A DNA stretch of 64,000 nucleotides from Haliotis asinina. Taxonomy: Eukaryota > Mollusca > Gastropoda > Lepetellida > Haliotidae. Positions 34,201-49,200 of this stretch are shown here, piece after piece (position 1 is the first letter of the stretch; each line of letters starts with the position of its first letter). A model generated the notes under the pieces. It was not told the origin of the DNA. It made no database searches and worked only from the letters and a program-made list of their open reading frames with translations. Position numbers and translations under genes: made by a program. The stretch spans positions 58,336,004 to 58,400,003 of the forward strand of contig NC_090280.1 of NCBI RefSeq assembly GCF_037392515.1, in the 5' to 3' direction.

Positions 34201-37200
34201 AAATGCGTCTGAAAAAATGCTTAAGATGAAACTGGAAACAGGTTATCAGGGTTGCCTGATAGCTTTGTTATGTGAGAGGTTACATGGTGTTTAGAGCTCT
34301 TGTGTGGGGTGGAGTTATCTGTCCTACCAAACTAAGTGCATAAGGAAGGCAGTTTCTGAAAAAACTATTTATGATCATAAATGGGATCTTTTGCCAAGTT
34401 ATTTTTGTCATAAATCCATAAGTGTGGGACAATAAAATTTAGGACTGCATTCAATGCTTTGATATACAACAGAGCATGAAACATGTTTCATAATTAGAAG
34501 AGGATTCTTAACTAAATGTTTGTCACGTGCAGTTTGGGGAAAGAAAATATGTATGTGTATTTTTGTTTTGATTTTGTATTTTTGATGTGTATCTTTTTAT
34601 TAATTTCAGTTCAGTATGTGTGAAATAAGTAAATTTGGAATGTACCAACAGATATGCTTGTATTATGTAAAAATATCAATTCTATGTAAATTATGTATGG
34701 CAGCAATACATTGTTTGTTGGATAGATTCCTGAAGCATGTGTGAAACTGCTTGTATGAACATCAAAAACTATTATGAGATACATATTATCAGTACTGATA
34801 AAAGACAAGATTAATAGACAGCCACATTAAGACTGCAATACAGCGATCAAATAACTTTGCATGGAATGAGGTCAATCTTTATTCTTCTTAACAATAATTT
34901 CTTCAACAATAAAAGCATCTATGAGAAATTTTCTAAAACCTTCTATTGATAGCATATTTTTTTTCTGCTTGTGATATGGATACATTTCTAGGCTGATGAT
35001 ATTATATGTGATGTCAACAGACCATAGGGGAAGAGAATATCAGAATCTGTATTTACAATATCAAAACGGATGTACTGATTGAAAACATGTTCAACTTATC
35101 TCCAGAATTCATGTACAAATTTGCATTCTATAAACACATTGTGGAGATTTTCTGGTTCAGACTGACAAAGAGTGCCAATATTTTTATCAATAAGTTTTGC
35201 ACGTTTAGCATGAAGTCGGGGATGTAATATTAGGCTCCATCTGTACTTACGTACGTAAGAAGGACAGATTAAAATATCTTAAGAACCGTTGACTAGATTC
35301 TTTTCATGTTTGGTATCTAGGTTCATCACAGTAAAAGAAAGGTGGCAGACAGGTTTGATGACCTTGACCTTCATCTCAAGGTCACAAGAGATCTCAAGGT
35401 CACAAGAGGACTTTAGCATTTTACTTTGTCAGCGAGATATCTCAAGAACTGTTCCCTGCATTTTCTTCTTTATTCAACACCAAGCTTTATCTAGGGAAGT
35501 TGCAGGGCCCAGACCATTTTGGTGACCTTCAGTTGATTTTCAAGGTCATGACAACTGTTTTTAGGAGTTTCATACACTGGTCAAGGTCTAAGTGACTCTT
35601 TAAAATATTTTTGCGTTTGAATAACTCAAGAGAGTTTGAGAGTAGTGTTTTTGGTGTGATTTTACTTCATCTGAAACTACGACCTTAACTTTCATTTGTT
35701 TATAAGTTTGATATGATAATATGCGGCATGGAAATATGGTACCTTAGTGACAATGCTGGTTGAATATTGCATTTTTTAAAAAGAATAATCATAAACCTCT
35801 CTCTTTGTAATATTCTCTTTTATCTGTGTAAAACAGAGCCTCTCTACAAAGCATTTCTACAGTTAATTATGTGTTATTATTTGATATGGGAAATAACAAT
35901 TTATTAAATGCCTGTCTGGGAATTGTGTATATCATTTGCTGCTGCAATTGTGACTAAGTACCAACCTCTGAGCAGGTCTAGATTTTGGTGTTAATTTAAA
36001 GCATTAAGAGTTGTGTCCCTTTGATACACAAGGAGCCAGTGTTCATGTAAACTTCAAAAGAATCCTTGTCTATAACAAACTGCTATTACTTATTGTGCAG
36101 GTAAGGTGATTTTATGTGACTGGCAATTTAGAAGTTTTTAAATACAAGACAGTGGAAACGTGATATGTAAAATTTCAAGGGACTTCTTGTAATTGTTTTC
36201 TTATCAGGTATTTTACTTATCCAAACTGATCAAAGCGTCCAAATGACAACCATATGAGTGTCATTTGACCATAATGGTGGCCTACTTCAAGTCATTCATC
36301 ATGTAATTTGGATAAATTCACTGACATTGCTAACTGGTCTACTCACTGATCTGCTGATACTCGCAAGCGACGTAAAACAACCTGAACAACCTATCAGGGC
36401 TTGACAAACTTTATGGATAGCAACATCTTTTGTTTTGTGAATAAGATGTTTTGAACAGACTCTTCGCCTTTGACAATGATACAAGAATCTCTATAAAAAC
36501 TTCACACTCAAGAAATGAAAGGCATTGTTATCCATGAAGTTGTGTCAGTATTGCAAGGCGTTCTGTTGCAAAGAATTATTATTTTTTTATTCTACATACA
36601 TTATTTTAATGCAGTGTTCCAAAAATGTTACTGTATGTGTGAAATTAAAAGTACTAAATGCTTTTAAATGCATGTTAAGTACTAAATGCTTTTAAATGCT
36701 ATAATATGACCTGATTTTTTTATCAAGCATTAAACCAGTGCTTTTTAACCTTTGACTTTGACTGAACATTTTTGTCTTCCCTATCAGTTTTCCTTGATGA
36801 TAAAACAATTTCACTAAAAGCCTGTTACCATCGGAATTTGAAGCTGCAAAGTTTGCCCAGAAAAACTATTTGACAGTGACAGAAGTTTTTAATAACAGTG
36901 ACGTATGTGTGTAATGCAGTATACTATATTTTGGCTGAACGTCATGCTGCTAGTTGTGCTAAAAGTTGAATTTGTGGATAATCAAGACCGGTTATTCTTT
37001 GGCATTAGCATGTTAGTTATATTACTCTTGTTTTCTGGATACCCAAGAAGATCCAGGTTAGAATTAGTCTTTTAAGCTTGTTGTAAAAGGTGACTAACTG
37101 GATCGGGTGGTCAGCTGACATGGTTGACACCAAATGCATAGATCAATGCTCATGCTGTTGATAACTGGATTGAGTGGCCCAGAGTTGATTATTTACAGAC

Positions 37201-40200
37201 AGCTGCCATATATCTGCAATATTGCTTAGTGCTGCATAAAAGACGCTCATTCAACTGATTCACACACCGGCTCACTCAAAAACACATGCATGCACCAGTC
37301 CTGTGGACTAGTCCAACAGTCCAGAATGATAAATTTCTAAATTGTTTGTCAGAGACTGAAATACTTGCAGTCAGTTGCAGAAGGCTGCACAAAGCAGTGT
37401 TGATTATAAATGATAAGAGACTGGGGCATTGTAACCGGAAGGAAAAATGTGGTCCTCAGATTTTATCTACCCTGTTACATAATCAGTAGTCACGTGACTG
37501 CTAGTGGTTTTACAACTATAAGGTATAAGCTGCTCAGTGGCACACTACTTCAAACAGTCTGGAACTGACAAATTGAAATATGTGTTTGACCGACCAGTTA
37601 TGGTTCTTTCATGTGATTCAAAGCAGGAAGTATTGTCAGAGAGTCAGGAAATACATTTCAGTTTGAAAAGATGGACATTTTGTGGTTATATCCAAATTTG
37701 TTCAGTAGGAAATAATATTAAAAATAGGTACTTTTTGCTTTAGGAGATACTTGTTTGACAACACAGAGTAACAAGCCAAGTGGTTTGTTGAAAAAATATC
37801 GCTGTTGTAGATCTTTGTTAGAAAAAAAATGTGCAATATGGCAACTGGACTGTTGAATATATATCTGTGTTGTAGATCCTTGTTTTCTCAAGGTAGTATT
37901 GCTGTTGTAGATCATGGTTGTAGATCTCTTACGAACCACATAATGTAACATAATGTCTGATCTGTTGAATAAATATCATCAAGTAGAACTGTGATGGTGT
38001 TTGACAGGGTTGGTTTCACACTGTTCATATACATGAATGCATTCCTATAATTCATGCTTTTCTTCTAACAAGTGAAACCTCAAAGATGGCAGTCCTCATT
38101 GATATATATGAACGACCAGTAACATTTGAGGGCGATAATTCTGGATCAGTTCTCAATGTTTCACAATTGTTCCACATAGAGAGAGGGCAACACTCTTGAC
38201 TTGTTCAAGGGAACTTGCAACAGATTCCAAGGTCTAATGAAGTACAGTACCAGTAACATCTGGGCTGGAATGAAATCTGTTGAAGCTGAGCCCGTGTTCG
38301 AAATAATTTCCGGTCTGGAAGACCAACGCTCCTTATTTTATTGGGCCGACAGTTTCAAATATTTGCAAGCTCATGTGGCCTTCAGTGAATCATTCTTTTT
38401 TTTTATAAAAACCTGGATTCTTTTCTTTGTTTTTCTTTATTAACGTTCAGGAATCATCAGTGATCCATCATGTTGGGATAACTTTCAGTTTCAATTCCTG
38501 GTATTTCAGTGCTTTATGCGGAGGAATGTCAAAACCAGTCTTTAACAAATAAAACCATCTCTGTATGCCAGTCGCTTCTCTAATTGATCTTGTGAAACTG
38601 TAAAACTGTGTACAGTGTAGGTTGTATGAAACTGTCCCTGCAGATTTCAATCAGGGCCTGTAGATTTAAAACCCTGAAGGCAGCAGCAAACCCTTACTGG
38701 CAAAATAAAATTAAAGTCGGAGCTGAGTCAAAGAGCTTGTTTCATTTTTAATAAGGAGCAATGTCAGAAAAGTCTTCTGAAGGATTGTTATTATGTTGAG
38801 CTGTGGCTCTAAGAAATACCAGGTTGTGTTTGAATCGCAGGAGGATCATTGATAATGTCATCTGTTTGACTGACATTGAACAAGTTGATGAAGACTAGTT
38901 ATTCGACATGACTGATGCTCCAGTTACTATGGTTACTGTTCATTCAAGCAGAAATGCATTTTTTCATGCACACTGATAATATATCTACTCATAGTTTGGT
39001 CCTAAAAACAACTTTTGTCAAGTGTGTCATCAAGCAATCATCAAGTGTGTCATCAAGCAATCATTATGTGCGTTAGTTCTGACCTTTGGAATGTTAAATA
39101 TATTTTGAATTGTCTATTTAGTCTCTGATTTTTAAAAAATAATCTGTACTGGTACTTTAGAAAGTATCACTGGGTCCTTATGATTGAGGATGTGTAAAAG
39201 TTGATATTTCATACCTTGAATTCGCATATATATATTGTCCCCCCTGTGCTCTTAGTGCCAAGCAGGAGGATATTGTGTTGGGATCCGGCCAGCCAGCCAG
39301 CCATATGTACGAATTGGAACAGTTGACAGGATTCCTTACATATTTTGTAACTAGGTTCATCACACTGTAAGAAAGGTCCCAATTAGGTTTGGTGGCCTCG
39401 AACTTCATTTCAAGGTCACAAGGATTTTCTTCTTCATATTTGACAACAAACTTCACCAAGGGAAGACACAGAACCCAGTCACTTTTGGCGCCCTTCACAT
39501 AACTTTCAAAGTTGCCACAAAGCTTTGAAGATTTCAGCATGTTAACCTGCATGTGATGTTTGTCAGTAACATATCTCAAGAATGGTGCACTGGATTTTCT
39601 TTGAAGACATTTTTTTTTATAGATTCTCTTTATTATTATTTTTGCATATTTCATACACCATGACATTTATGTCAAGGTCAAAGTGAGTTCTGAAAATATT
39701 TGTGTGTTTGAACAACTACAGATCAAAAGATCAAGAGAGGTTGACTGGTCATGTTTTTGTTAACATTTAACTTCAGCTTAAACTATGACCTTCAATTTCA
39801 TTATTTTTTAAGATTGATTTGATAATATGCAGCGGGGAATGATGTCACATGCCTCAGTGATATTTCTTGTTTCATGAATAATGAAGTACTGAGCTATCAT
39901 GTTTTCACAATCATGTATGTTTGTTTAGTTTAGTGAGTTTTTCATGAGTGAGTTTTGTTTTACGCAGCACTCCATTTATATGTGGTGGCCTGTAAATAAT
40001 CGAGTCTAGACCAGTCAGTCCAGTGATCAACAGCATGAATATCAATTTGTGCAATGGGAAACTGATGACATGTATCAGCCAAGTCAGAGAGCATGACCAG
40101 ACGATCCTGTTAGTAGCCTCTTTTGACAAGCATAGTCACCTTTAGTGGCAAGCATGGATTTTCATGTTCCTTGTCTAGTTTAGATATGGGGCGGTTGGGC

Positions 40201-43200
40201 AGCCAAGTGGTTAAAGCGTTTGCTCATCATGCCGAAGACTCTTGTTTGATTCTCCACATGGGCATATTATGCGTGAAGGTCATTTCTGCTGTTCCCTGCC
40301 ATGATATTGCTCAAATATTGCTGATACTCATACTCACTCACACACTAGTTTAAATGTGAACAAGTCCATTTATCACAGGCTTAATCATGGCCATATAATG
40401 AACGTCAATGCAATTTTAATTGGGTGATGACTTTTCCACAGTCAGCTCAGTTTAAGAGAAAACATTTGAGATAATTATGCATGATTCAACAGGGATGCAT
40501 GCTATGATATATATAAGATTCTCAAATCTTAGACTGCCACTGTGGTGTAGCTGTTAGAGCATCTTACATTTTTTGATCCCTGGCTGCATCACACCAAAAG
40601 ATGTTGAAATATGGTACTTGTTGGTCCCTGACTGGTGCTCGGCATTTATGGGTACAACAGTGACTGGTTGGCTTGGGGTCAGTACAATATGTCTGAGGGT
40701 ATTCTTGCATAACTGTGGCATGGTATCTCAGTGAGCTAACGCTATTAAAAAACAGGCTAGCACAAGCATCCATACATACACATGCATGCATGTCATTGTG
40801 TGTGCTAAACATTCATAAGTGCAACATTAAGCCCAATTTCACCCCATCTCTGATTTGATATCTGTAAACACAGTTCCTAAACAGTTGGAATAAGCAAAAA
40901 AGTAGGTAAATACCATGGTTGAATGTTAACAATAATATATTCAGATATGAATTGTCCTATTTTTTCTCAAATAAATCATTTAAGTGCACTGCTATAGATA
41001 AGGCGAGTACACCTAAAAATCAATGATGTACGACATATTTATAGATTTCAGTGGCATCATTTATGCACATAAATACCTAAATATGTATAGAGATTAGAAG
41101 GTGAAAAATTGTTTGATATTATAAATAACAAACCACATATCTAGTGCACTGACAGTAAAGTGTGTCTGTACTCCTTCAAAATTCTCAGTACACCTCCACT
41201 TGCAATGTGATGTGTAAGTACACCCACACTCTCAAAAGTTACCTGGAGCCCTAGTGCAGTGGTAACTATTTATGTTACTTAGATTTTATCTGGGACACCT
41301 AAATACTTTCATTTTCACATTTGGATCAAAATAATTATCCAACAAATTCCCAAACTACTGTTTTTTTCATAAAAGAAAAAAGACATCAATCCAACAGCAT
41401 AACCATGGACAGGATAGCAAAGGTCACAGGTCACTTCCTTCACTTGTTTGTGTGTTCATATAAGTATTGTAAGAAGGTTTTAGCATTAGGTAAAGCCTGT
41501 GTAAACATGACCCGCGGAGCGTGACTGACGGATGTCCTACCGCAAGATTAATGGAGGGTCAAATGGCTGGCAGCTTATGGAAATGAAAGGCCATTACTTA
41601 CAAAACAAAAGGAATAAGACCAACAACTGAATTGTTTTAGTTTTGTCATCATGACCTTTGTGTCACAGTACAATGTCATGCCAATGGGAGAGTAATATTT
41701 TCAACAATATTTACTTATTAAATTAATTCAGTTTATATTCTTGTCCTTTTCATTTTGTGTATAACAAAAAGAGTAAGAACAAAAATGGAATGAATTTAAT
41801 TTTGTCATCAGACCCTTTGTATGTGCAAAGTTATGCTAACTGCGTAATAATTTTTTTAAACATAGGTTGTATCTGAAACTACACTTTCTCAGCCAAGTAT
41901 ATGTTCCTGTCCTGTTTTTTCGTTTTTCTATTTCAGATCATAGCATCATTGGCAGGACTAATGTATTTGATTAAAAAACCAAAAAAACATCGTAGAGCAA
42001 TATATTGCCATCGAGGTTTCTGTACCCAGTGAAGATCTGTGTTGGAATTACTGTTCAGCAACTCATGCTTGTTGTAACACAGTTGACATGGGATTGGGTC
42101 CGCTAGGTCAACATTCCTGACCACCTGATCCAATCAGTAGCTGTTTACAACAAGCATGTGTTGTTGAAGATCAGTTCTATACCAGATCTCCACAGGTCGA
42201 GCATTGTAGGAGAGAAACATACATGACATAACTTCTGTGGAGCACAATGCAGATTCTGCTGTTAAAAGCTAATGTATTGTCGGAATTAGGAAAAAAACTG
42301 ATTTTTCATGTTTTTCTCAACAGTTTATGTAGTTGATATGTGAAAGTGTGAAATGTGTGTTTAAGTTCAGCCTAACTATAGTAACAGTTCTAATGGCTGG
42401 GAGATAGGAAACTTGGAAAAAGAACTTTTCTGAGGAGAGATTAGTGCAGAAATGAGCAATGTGGATTTGTTGAAGTCCTAACTTGTACCAATAGCATGTC
42501 TGTGACATGAGTTTTACTACTTTTGACTGGAGTCTTTCTCTAACCTATTACTGAAACATGATGAAACTTTATATTCTGTATTTATATTGTCCTAATATCT
42601 GAAAAGATTGGTTGTAATTAATAATGAATTTTGGTATGAAATATTTTTTCATGATACATTACACAATGGTGGTCTTGTGCATAGAGTTCAGGTCACAAAT
42701 CAATTGAAATTAAGCGGCGTTGGAGAGTTCTTGGATGGGTGACCGAGGGGTGATGTTTGGCAGCTTGACTCCTGAGACTTCCCTAGCCCCACAACGAAGC
42801 ACATGTGATACATGTGGTGTCGTCTCCTCAGGCAAATGAGTTTGTTAAAACATGCCTCTTTCAACCCAGCAGAAAATGGGTACCCAGTGGGATAAGTCAT
42901 GTGGTCATAACAAACCAGTGTATCAAGTTAGTGTTATGAAAGTACACATATTTTTGTTGTTATATATTCAACTGAGCCATGATTCCATGATCCTATTTTT
43001 TTCTTGTTGTACATTGAGTTTTTTTTATTGTGTTAAAGATCTTACCAAATGTTATTTTTGCTATATTAGGTTCAGATATGTTCAAAAACAGTTAGATAGT
43101 CATTTGATTGTCTGTATGTTTTCTTTGGATAAGTGGAAAATGTTAAGTGTTAGGGTGGAAAATGATGTCTTTTTTTTTTTTTTTTTTTTTTATGTTGCTG

Positions 43201-46200
43201 GAAGGAGAAGTGCTTTTGTTTATACTGGTTTTTTTTGTTTTTTTGTTTTTTTTGATTTTGTGAATGCTGGAATGGAGTAGTTTCGTTTGTAGGCACAGAC
43301 TTAAATACTATATTTCTTCTAATAATGGATCTCTAATATTGAGCGAGAGATCTCTAATAAGCACCAGGGGTAAAGCAAAGGTTTAAGAAAAAGGCGGCAG
43401 GCGTTTAGTACGCACCGTGGATAAGCAGTAGTTTAAGAAATAAAAGCTGGGCCTCTAATAAGCACCTGGTCTCTAATAAACTGTAGGTATGTTTTTGATA
43501 AATGTATTCTCCCTTGTTCTGAACATAGATTTATAAAGGAATGATCCCTTTGACGTAATGCTCACTAATAATTAGCACACCCAGCAAGCACAAAAAGCAC
43601 CGTGTCGTCAGTAGGCGACATGCCTCTTATGGACAACTGGTATGGAAGTCCTTAAGCACGTGGGGGCTTGTTAGAGGAAATATGGTAGAGACGAGACTGA
43701 AATGCACTTCTGTTCCTTTATCCTGACTATATTAATAATAATGAAGTTGTAATGTCCTTGTAACTCCCCCTGTTGTTCATCACACCAACTTTTAAATGCC
43801 ACTCAGTGAAGTTGTTCGGGTGCAGTTGTTGATAATAAATTATGAATGTGCTTTAACACTGCTGACAGTGACAAGCTCTGTGTTAGACTAACTTAGAGAT
43901 ACAGTGCGTGGGTTTGTATGTGAAGAAAGGTAACTGACAAGAGATGAGAGATTACTCTTTAAAGTTAAACTTAACCAGAGGCACTATGTACACACAGTAG
44001 AGATTGTTTGCACTCATTACATATAGGTCTTGATGTTATTGACGGATCATTATTCTCAGCAGCAGTTACAAAAAATATTAGGATTTTGCTTTGATCGCAA
44101 ACTTTAAGAGACTGCTTTAGACTAATGGATAGAGTACCTTCCTTGAAATTGCCGGTGGGTGGTTCGAAATCTTTATGGCGCTGTTTCATACCAACAAATA
44201 TTGATATATGTTTGGCATTAAAAAGATAAAATTGCATCAGAATAACCATAGTCCTAAAAAATGGATGGTTTTTAAACTTATTTTAAGATATAGGAAACCA
44301 TGATTATCTTGGATATTTATGGATAAAAAATTAATTTGGGATTCTGGGTTTGAAAACAATTATTCTGCAACCTCTTTTGGTGGAAAGGAGGGTGTGAAAT
44401 TCCTAAAAAATGTTACCCAGACCACAGAGCTGGTCAAATTTAAAACTTGAAGCCCTGAGCAAAACATACTGCTAGCAAAATATCTTCATATACATATCTA
44501 AATTTTATTCCAACCATTGGGCAGGTGAATTTGAGAATCTGTTGTCAAAGAGCATGATGGAGATACCATTGATCTGCCATTACATGACTGAGTTTTGTCT
44601 AATAGAAACGTTTGTGCATCATGCAAGGGAGGAGGTTCCAGTTTTTTTTTGATGCAGGAAGATATGGTTTGAGTAACTTTGGTGGGAAGAAAATGGACTT
44701 TATGTAGATGGCTGTCAAATAGCTGGAATCTAGCTGAGTGATACATGCAGACTTAAACATGCACATGCACCAAACAGCAAAGAATTTATCCACACCATCA
44801 GCTCTGATGGTGCTCTGACTTTTTAGACCAAGTTCACTATAGATTATATCATAAGTAAGTCTAGATTAGCAAGGTTATATACTACAAGAAAGAATTTATA
44901 GAACATGAAATGACTGTTGTTAATCTGTCATGACCAAAAGGGGTTAAAATATTCAATCTGGCACCATTCATAATTTTTGGCAAGGGAGAGTGATGATGAT
45001 TTTAAGTGTGGATGGGTCACCTGTTCTGTTTTGGGGAGGTAAGGGGGATCATCAGTTTTGTACATAAGATTTTATAATTATGCTTTAAAAAATATGGGAA
45101 TTGGGAAGGGGTTGGAGGGCACTGATATTGTACATACCATGCAGGGGGGTCACTTGCTTTGTACATAAATGTTTGGAGGAGTCAGTCTCATTGTACATGC
45201 TTCTACATAAAAATAATCATCTCATCCCATGCCAAAACTTAAGGACGGTCCCTTACTTCTTTTGTGTTTGGTAATCTGTCGTGACTCTAAACTTCTTTTG
45301 AGTTTCATGAATCAGGAAGCATGACTGATTTATCAACTACTTTGTTATAGGTGTTAACAAACAATATCGGCCGTGTGTTTGATCTGGAGAAGGCGGAGGA
45401 ACTGCTGGACAACGTAGAATACTCAACACCCTGGCAGTCCTTGACCTTCACACAGTTCTACGAGGTCATTGAAAACAACTTGCTGTTTCAACTCAACGGC
45501 AACCTCAGTAGCAGCTCCACATCACACATCTTGGAACAAATAGACAATATCTGCTGGATGCTATGTGAAACAAAATACATGAAAAAAAACAACAACGACA
45601 CTGGTCAGGTGCAGAAGTTCTATGACAAAGAAATCTTCAAATTGGTCAAAGTGTTTAATTTCTGTGTGGAAGTGAATGAGGATGATGGGAAGGTAGTTTT
45701 CCCGTTGACAATTGATGTGGAGGAGGCACAGCATGTGTGCAACATCATGTCCCGGAGTCTGGGGCTCTCTGCCGACCGCAAGCGAGAGTTTTCCAGGAAG
45801 GGAGATAATCCACAGCTAGGTGATCAGGTGGTAGATTTTCCTGCTTTTCTTGATGGACTAGAGGCTTGCTTTCACGATCTGAGTGCAATGGACCTTTCAC
45901 AAGGTGTACATGAAGTGCATGATATGATTATTGGAGATACACTGAAGAAGGTATGTAACTTTTTTCTCCTTGTTTTGTGAAAGTTTTACAGGTGGTGGGG
46001 TAACCTACAGGGGTTCAAAAATATGTTTAAAAGCCAGTTGCCACAAGGCAAGTGACTTCAAGAAAATAACTTGTCTGGACTAATATTCCACTTGCCCTGA
46101 ATTTATGGTACTATGTGTGATATTAATGTTTACTGGACTATTTATCAAAGAGTGATATTTTCACTCTCTACTAGCTCTACGTTATTATTATTATTATTGT

Positions 46201-49200
46201 GAACTTTAATAGCTTCATTATGAACAGACATGAAATTAAATGCAAGATTATTTTCAGTTCGAAACCATAAGTGGAAATTATCTGGTAGTCCATGAACAAG
46301 TAAGGTACCATTATTTGATTGCCCGAAATGAAAACTGACTTGTCCCAGGCTTCGGGCAATGGTTTTTTTGAACCCCTGGCCTGGTGGTTAAAGCATTCAC
46401 TCATCATGCCGAAGACCCTGGTTCAAATCCCCATGTATAAGGCATTAATAAAATAATGTAAGTCGGATTTGGGTCAACAAGTTGTTAACAAGTTCAAGAT
46501 ATCTTCTGTCTTTTTCTAAACCTAGATAAAATAACAAATACCTTTATCAACGAGTGTTGATATAATTGATATCAGTAGACACAAGATTCTATTTATCATC
46601 CAAAATCATTCTTCATTAGTTTTCAATGGAAAATGTACATCTCTGAATGCAGCACTGGCATTAGATTTGCAGTGCAATGATGTCATAGCATTGTGACGTC
46701 ATCCAGTTCATGGCATCATAGCATTGTCAGGGTATCATGCATAATCTATTGTCAAAGCGATATCTCCTAGGAGATATTGTCTGATCTCAAACAAGTGATA
46801 TCTTCTGTGGAACACAGTTTTGGATGATAAAGTGCATTATGTTTGGACTAAAACTTTTGAAATGTTGCATATCCAAAATCATTCCAGTTGGTGGTGGAGC
46901 CTATTTCGGGTTTCCCCACTCTGTGATATTACTGGAAAATTACTAAAAGCAGCGCAAAACTAATTTCGTTCACTCACTCACTTAGTAGGAGGGGAGAAAC
47001 CAACAATTCAGTTTTCTTTCTCAGTTTTTGCAATAAACAGACAAAAAAAAAAATAAATAAAAAATCTCTTTTCATGTCTGAAAAAATATAATCCTTATGT
47101 TTTTTATGGCCAAAAATGTAAACATACAAGAAAAATTATTGTGATAGTTTTTTCCCATATACACTCAGAGGTAAAATACTTTTAGTATTCAGAGGTAAAA
47201 TACTTTTAGTATTTAAAAGGAATATTACTTTGACTGGTGTTATTTCTCTTTTCCATCCTGCATTTAGGCTATCTGAGGACAAAAATCCGTAAAACAAGAA
47301 ATAAAACTGTTCTGTCCTTGATGGTTGATTTCAGAAGGGGGCCTTCAACACAGGCATTACTTTATGCTGTACATATCAGGGAAGAAATTCATGTAAATGT
47401 GCATTGTTTAAGAGCAACATGAATTAACTATATTTCTTCTCAACCGATGTTTCATCTGTGTCATCTTCAGTATTATCAGTTGTACAAAGTCACAGCTTAC
47501 AACACATCTTACAACACACCTTACAACACATATGGATACCCGTGAAGGTCCCAGGATAGACTAGGCCTTCAGCAACCCATGCTTGCCGTAAAAGGCGACT
47601 ATGCTTGTAGTAAGAGGCGACTAACGGGATCGGGTGGTCAGGCTTGCTGACTTGGTTGGCACATGTCATCGGTTCCCAACTGCGCAGATCGATGCTCATG
47701 TTGTTGATCACTGGATTTTCTGGTCCAGACTCGATTATTTACAGACCGTCGCCATATAGCTGGAACATTGCTGAGTGCGGCGTAAAACTAAACTCACTCA
47801 CCCACTCACTACAACACATATGGATCAAAAGATGAAAAAATCATCAGCTGATCATCACATATTCTGACTGATTACAACATCAAACTATTCCCGTAGTACA
47901 TAGTAAAGGGACACAAGTGATGTTCACAACTGTAGATAAGTGGTCAGTGTGCAAGGAGTCAAATGAAGTCCTCAAGTCTCTAAGTTGAGGAGATGAAGAA
48001 TGAAGACAGTTTTTATGGACATAAACTTCATTATTCTGAATAGGCAATGTTTGACATAGTCTAATGTCATCCATATGCTTGACAACAACATTAAAATCTA
48101 TGTTGAAATGTCGCCTATTGTTTACAGAATAAAAGATTTCTATAGCTATGAAAATTGTCCTCATTCTTCAATTAGTGTTTGACTGAAAGAGGTTTGGTTT
48201 GATCGAAACAGTTGGCAAACTGATGGGCTATTAGTGATGCGTAAACAAATTGGTGTGAATTTTGAATTTTTTTTGCTTTTTTGAGATGCCAAAAGCCTTT
48301 CCTCTGAAATGTATGTTAAACTGGAATGAGTTTTTAGTATGTGTAGTTTGTATTTCATGGCCTTATACATATGTTGAGGTTTTCACTATATTTTTTTTAA
48401 ACATACATTAGACCATTAAACTTTGCCTGAGTTCATTTCCTGGCATTATGAACTAGATACAGTTTGAAGGCAGAGGGCTAATTAAGCTAATGCATCATGC
48501 TTTTGATACTAAAGTGACACCCCATTTTGTTCAGGTGGTTGAAATTACATGTTTAATAATGCCTACAGTGCTAGTCATATCAAAAGACATATTTTATAGC
48601 CGTTCTACAGTGAATTTTATCATCTGTGGTCTGTTTCTTGTATGACTGGGACAGGTAACCCAAATACCTGGGATGGGAGGGTAATGACCTTGACCCATTA
48701 CGATCATGTGACTAAAAGATTAAACAATGTAATATGTTATTCTTTCATTATTAAAAAGTTGTATTGTCTTTGAAGATTCAGACAAAATTTACAGTCACTT
48801 TTTTTAACATAATACATCGTTAATATGTTGAAAAACTCAAAACGTTAGCCTCAGAGCTGGGTAGGGTAGAGTAATCGGGGTTGGGTACCTGGTAGATTAT
48901 TTGGACCCACAATAATTTGCAATAATTTAGAAGTTGACCTATGATCTTTGACAATATTCAAAACTTAAAACTACTACTGAATCATTTTTGTTGAAAACAT
49001 AATCATCCTGTAATTTAATCTAGCATATATGTGGTTTGACAGTCTGTGTTTCACAGTGTTTTAATTCATTATCCTTCCTTGACCTTTTAACCTTGTTCAT
49101 GCTCTTGAACTCTTCAATAAGTCATTTCCTGGCACTGTAAAATAATCCCCGCAGAAATGAAAGGACCATGCTTATCTCCACTATGATGCCATCTAAAATT

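Noticed and set aside
39178-39666. 162-codon minus-strand frame
   Set aside because: It lies inside the dispersed TCAAGGTCA repeat, is not kept open in the other two copies and has no recognisable domain.
40186-40346. Functional tRNA gene in SINE family B heads
   Set aside because: A and B box-like sequences are present, but no acceptor stem pairing is kept, and the sequence continues into a SINE body.
42680-42840. Functional 5S rRNA gene
   Set aside because: Only the central part matches 5S rRNA; the 5' and 3' thirds do not, so it cannot form the 5S fold.
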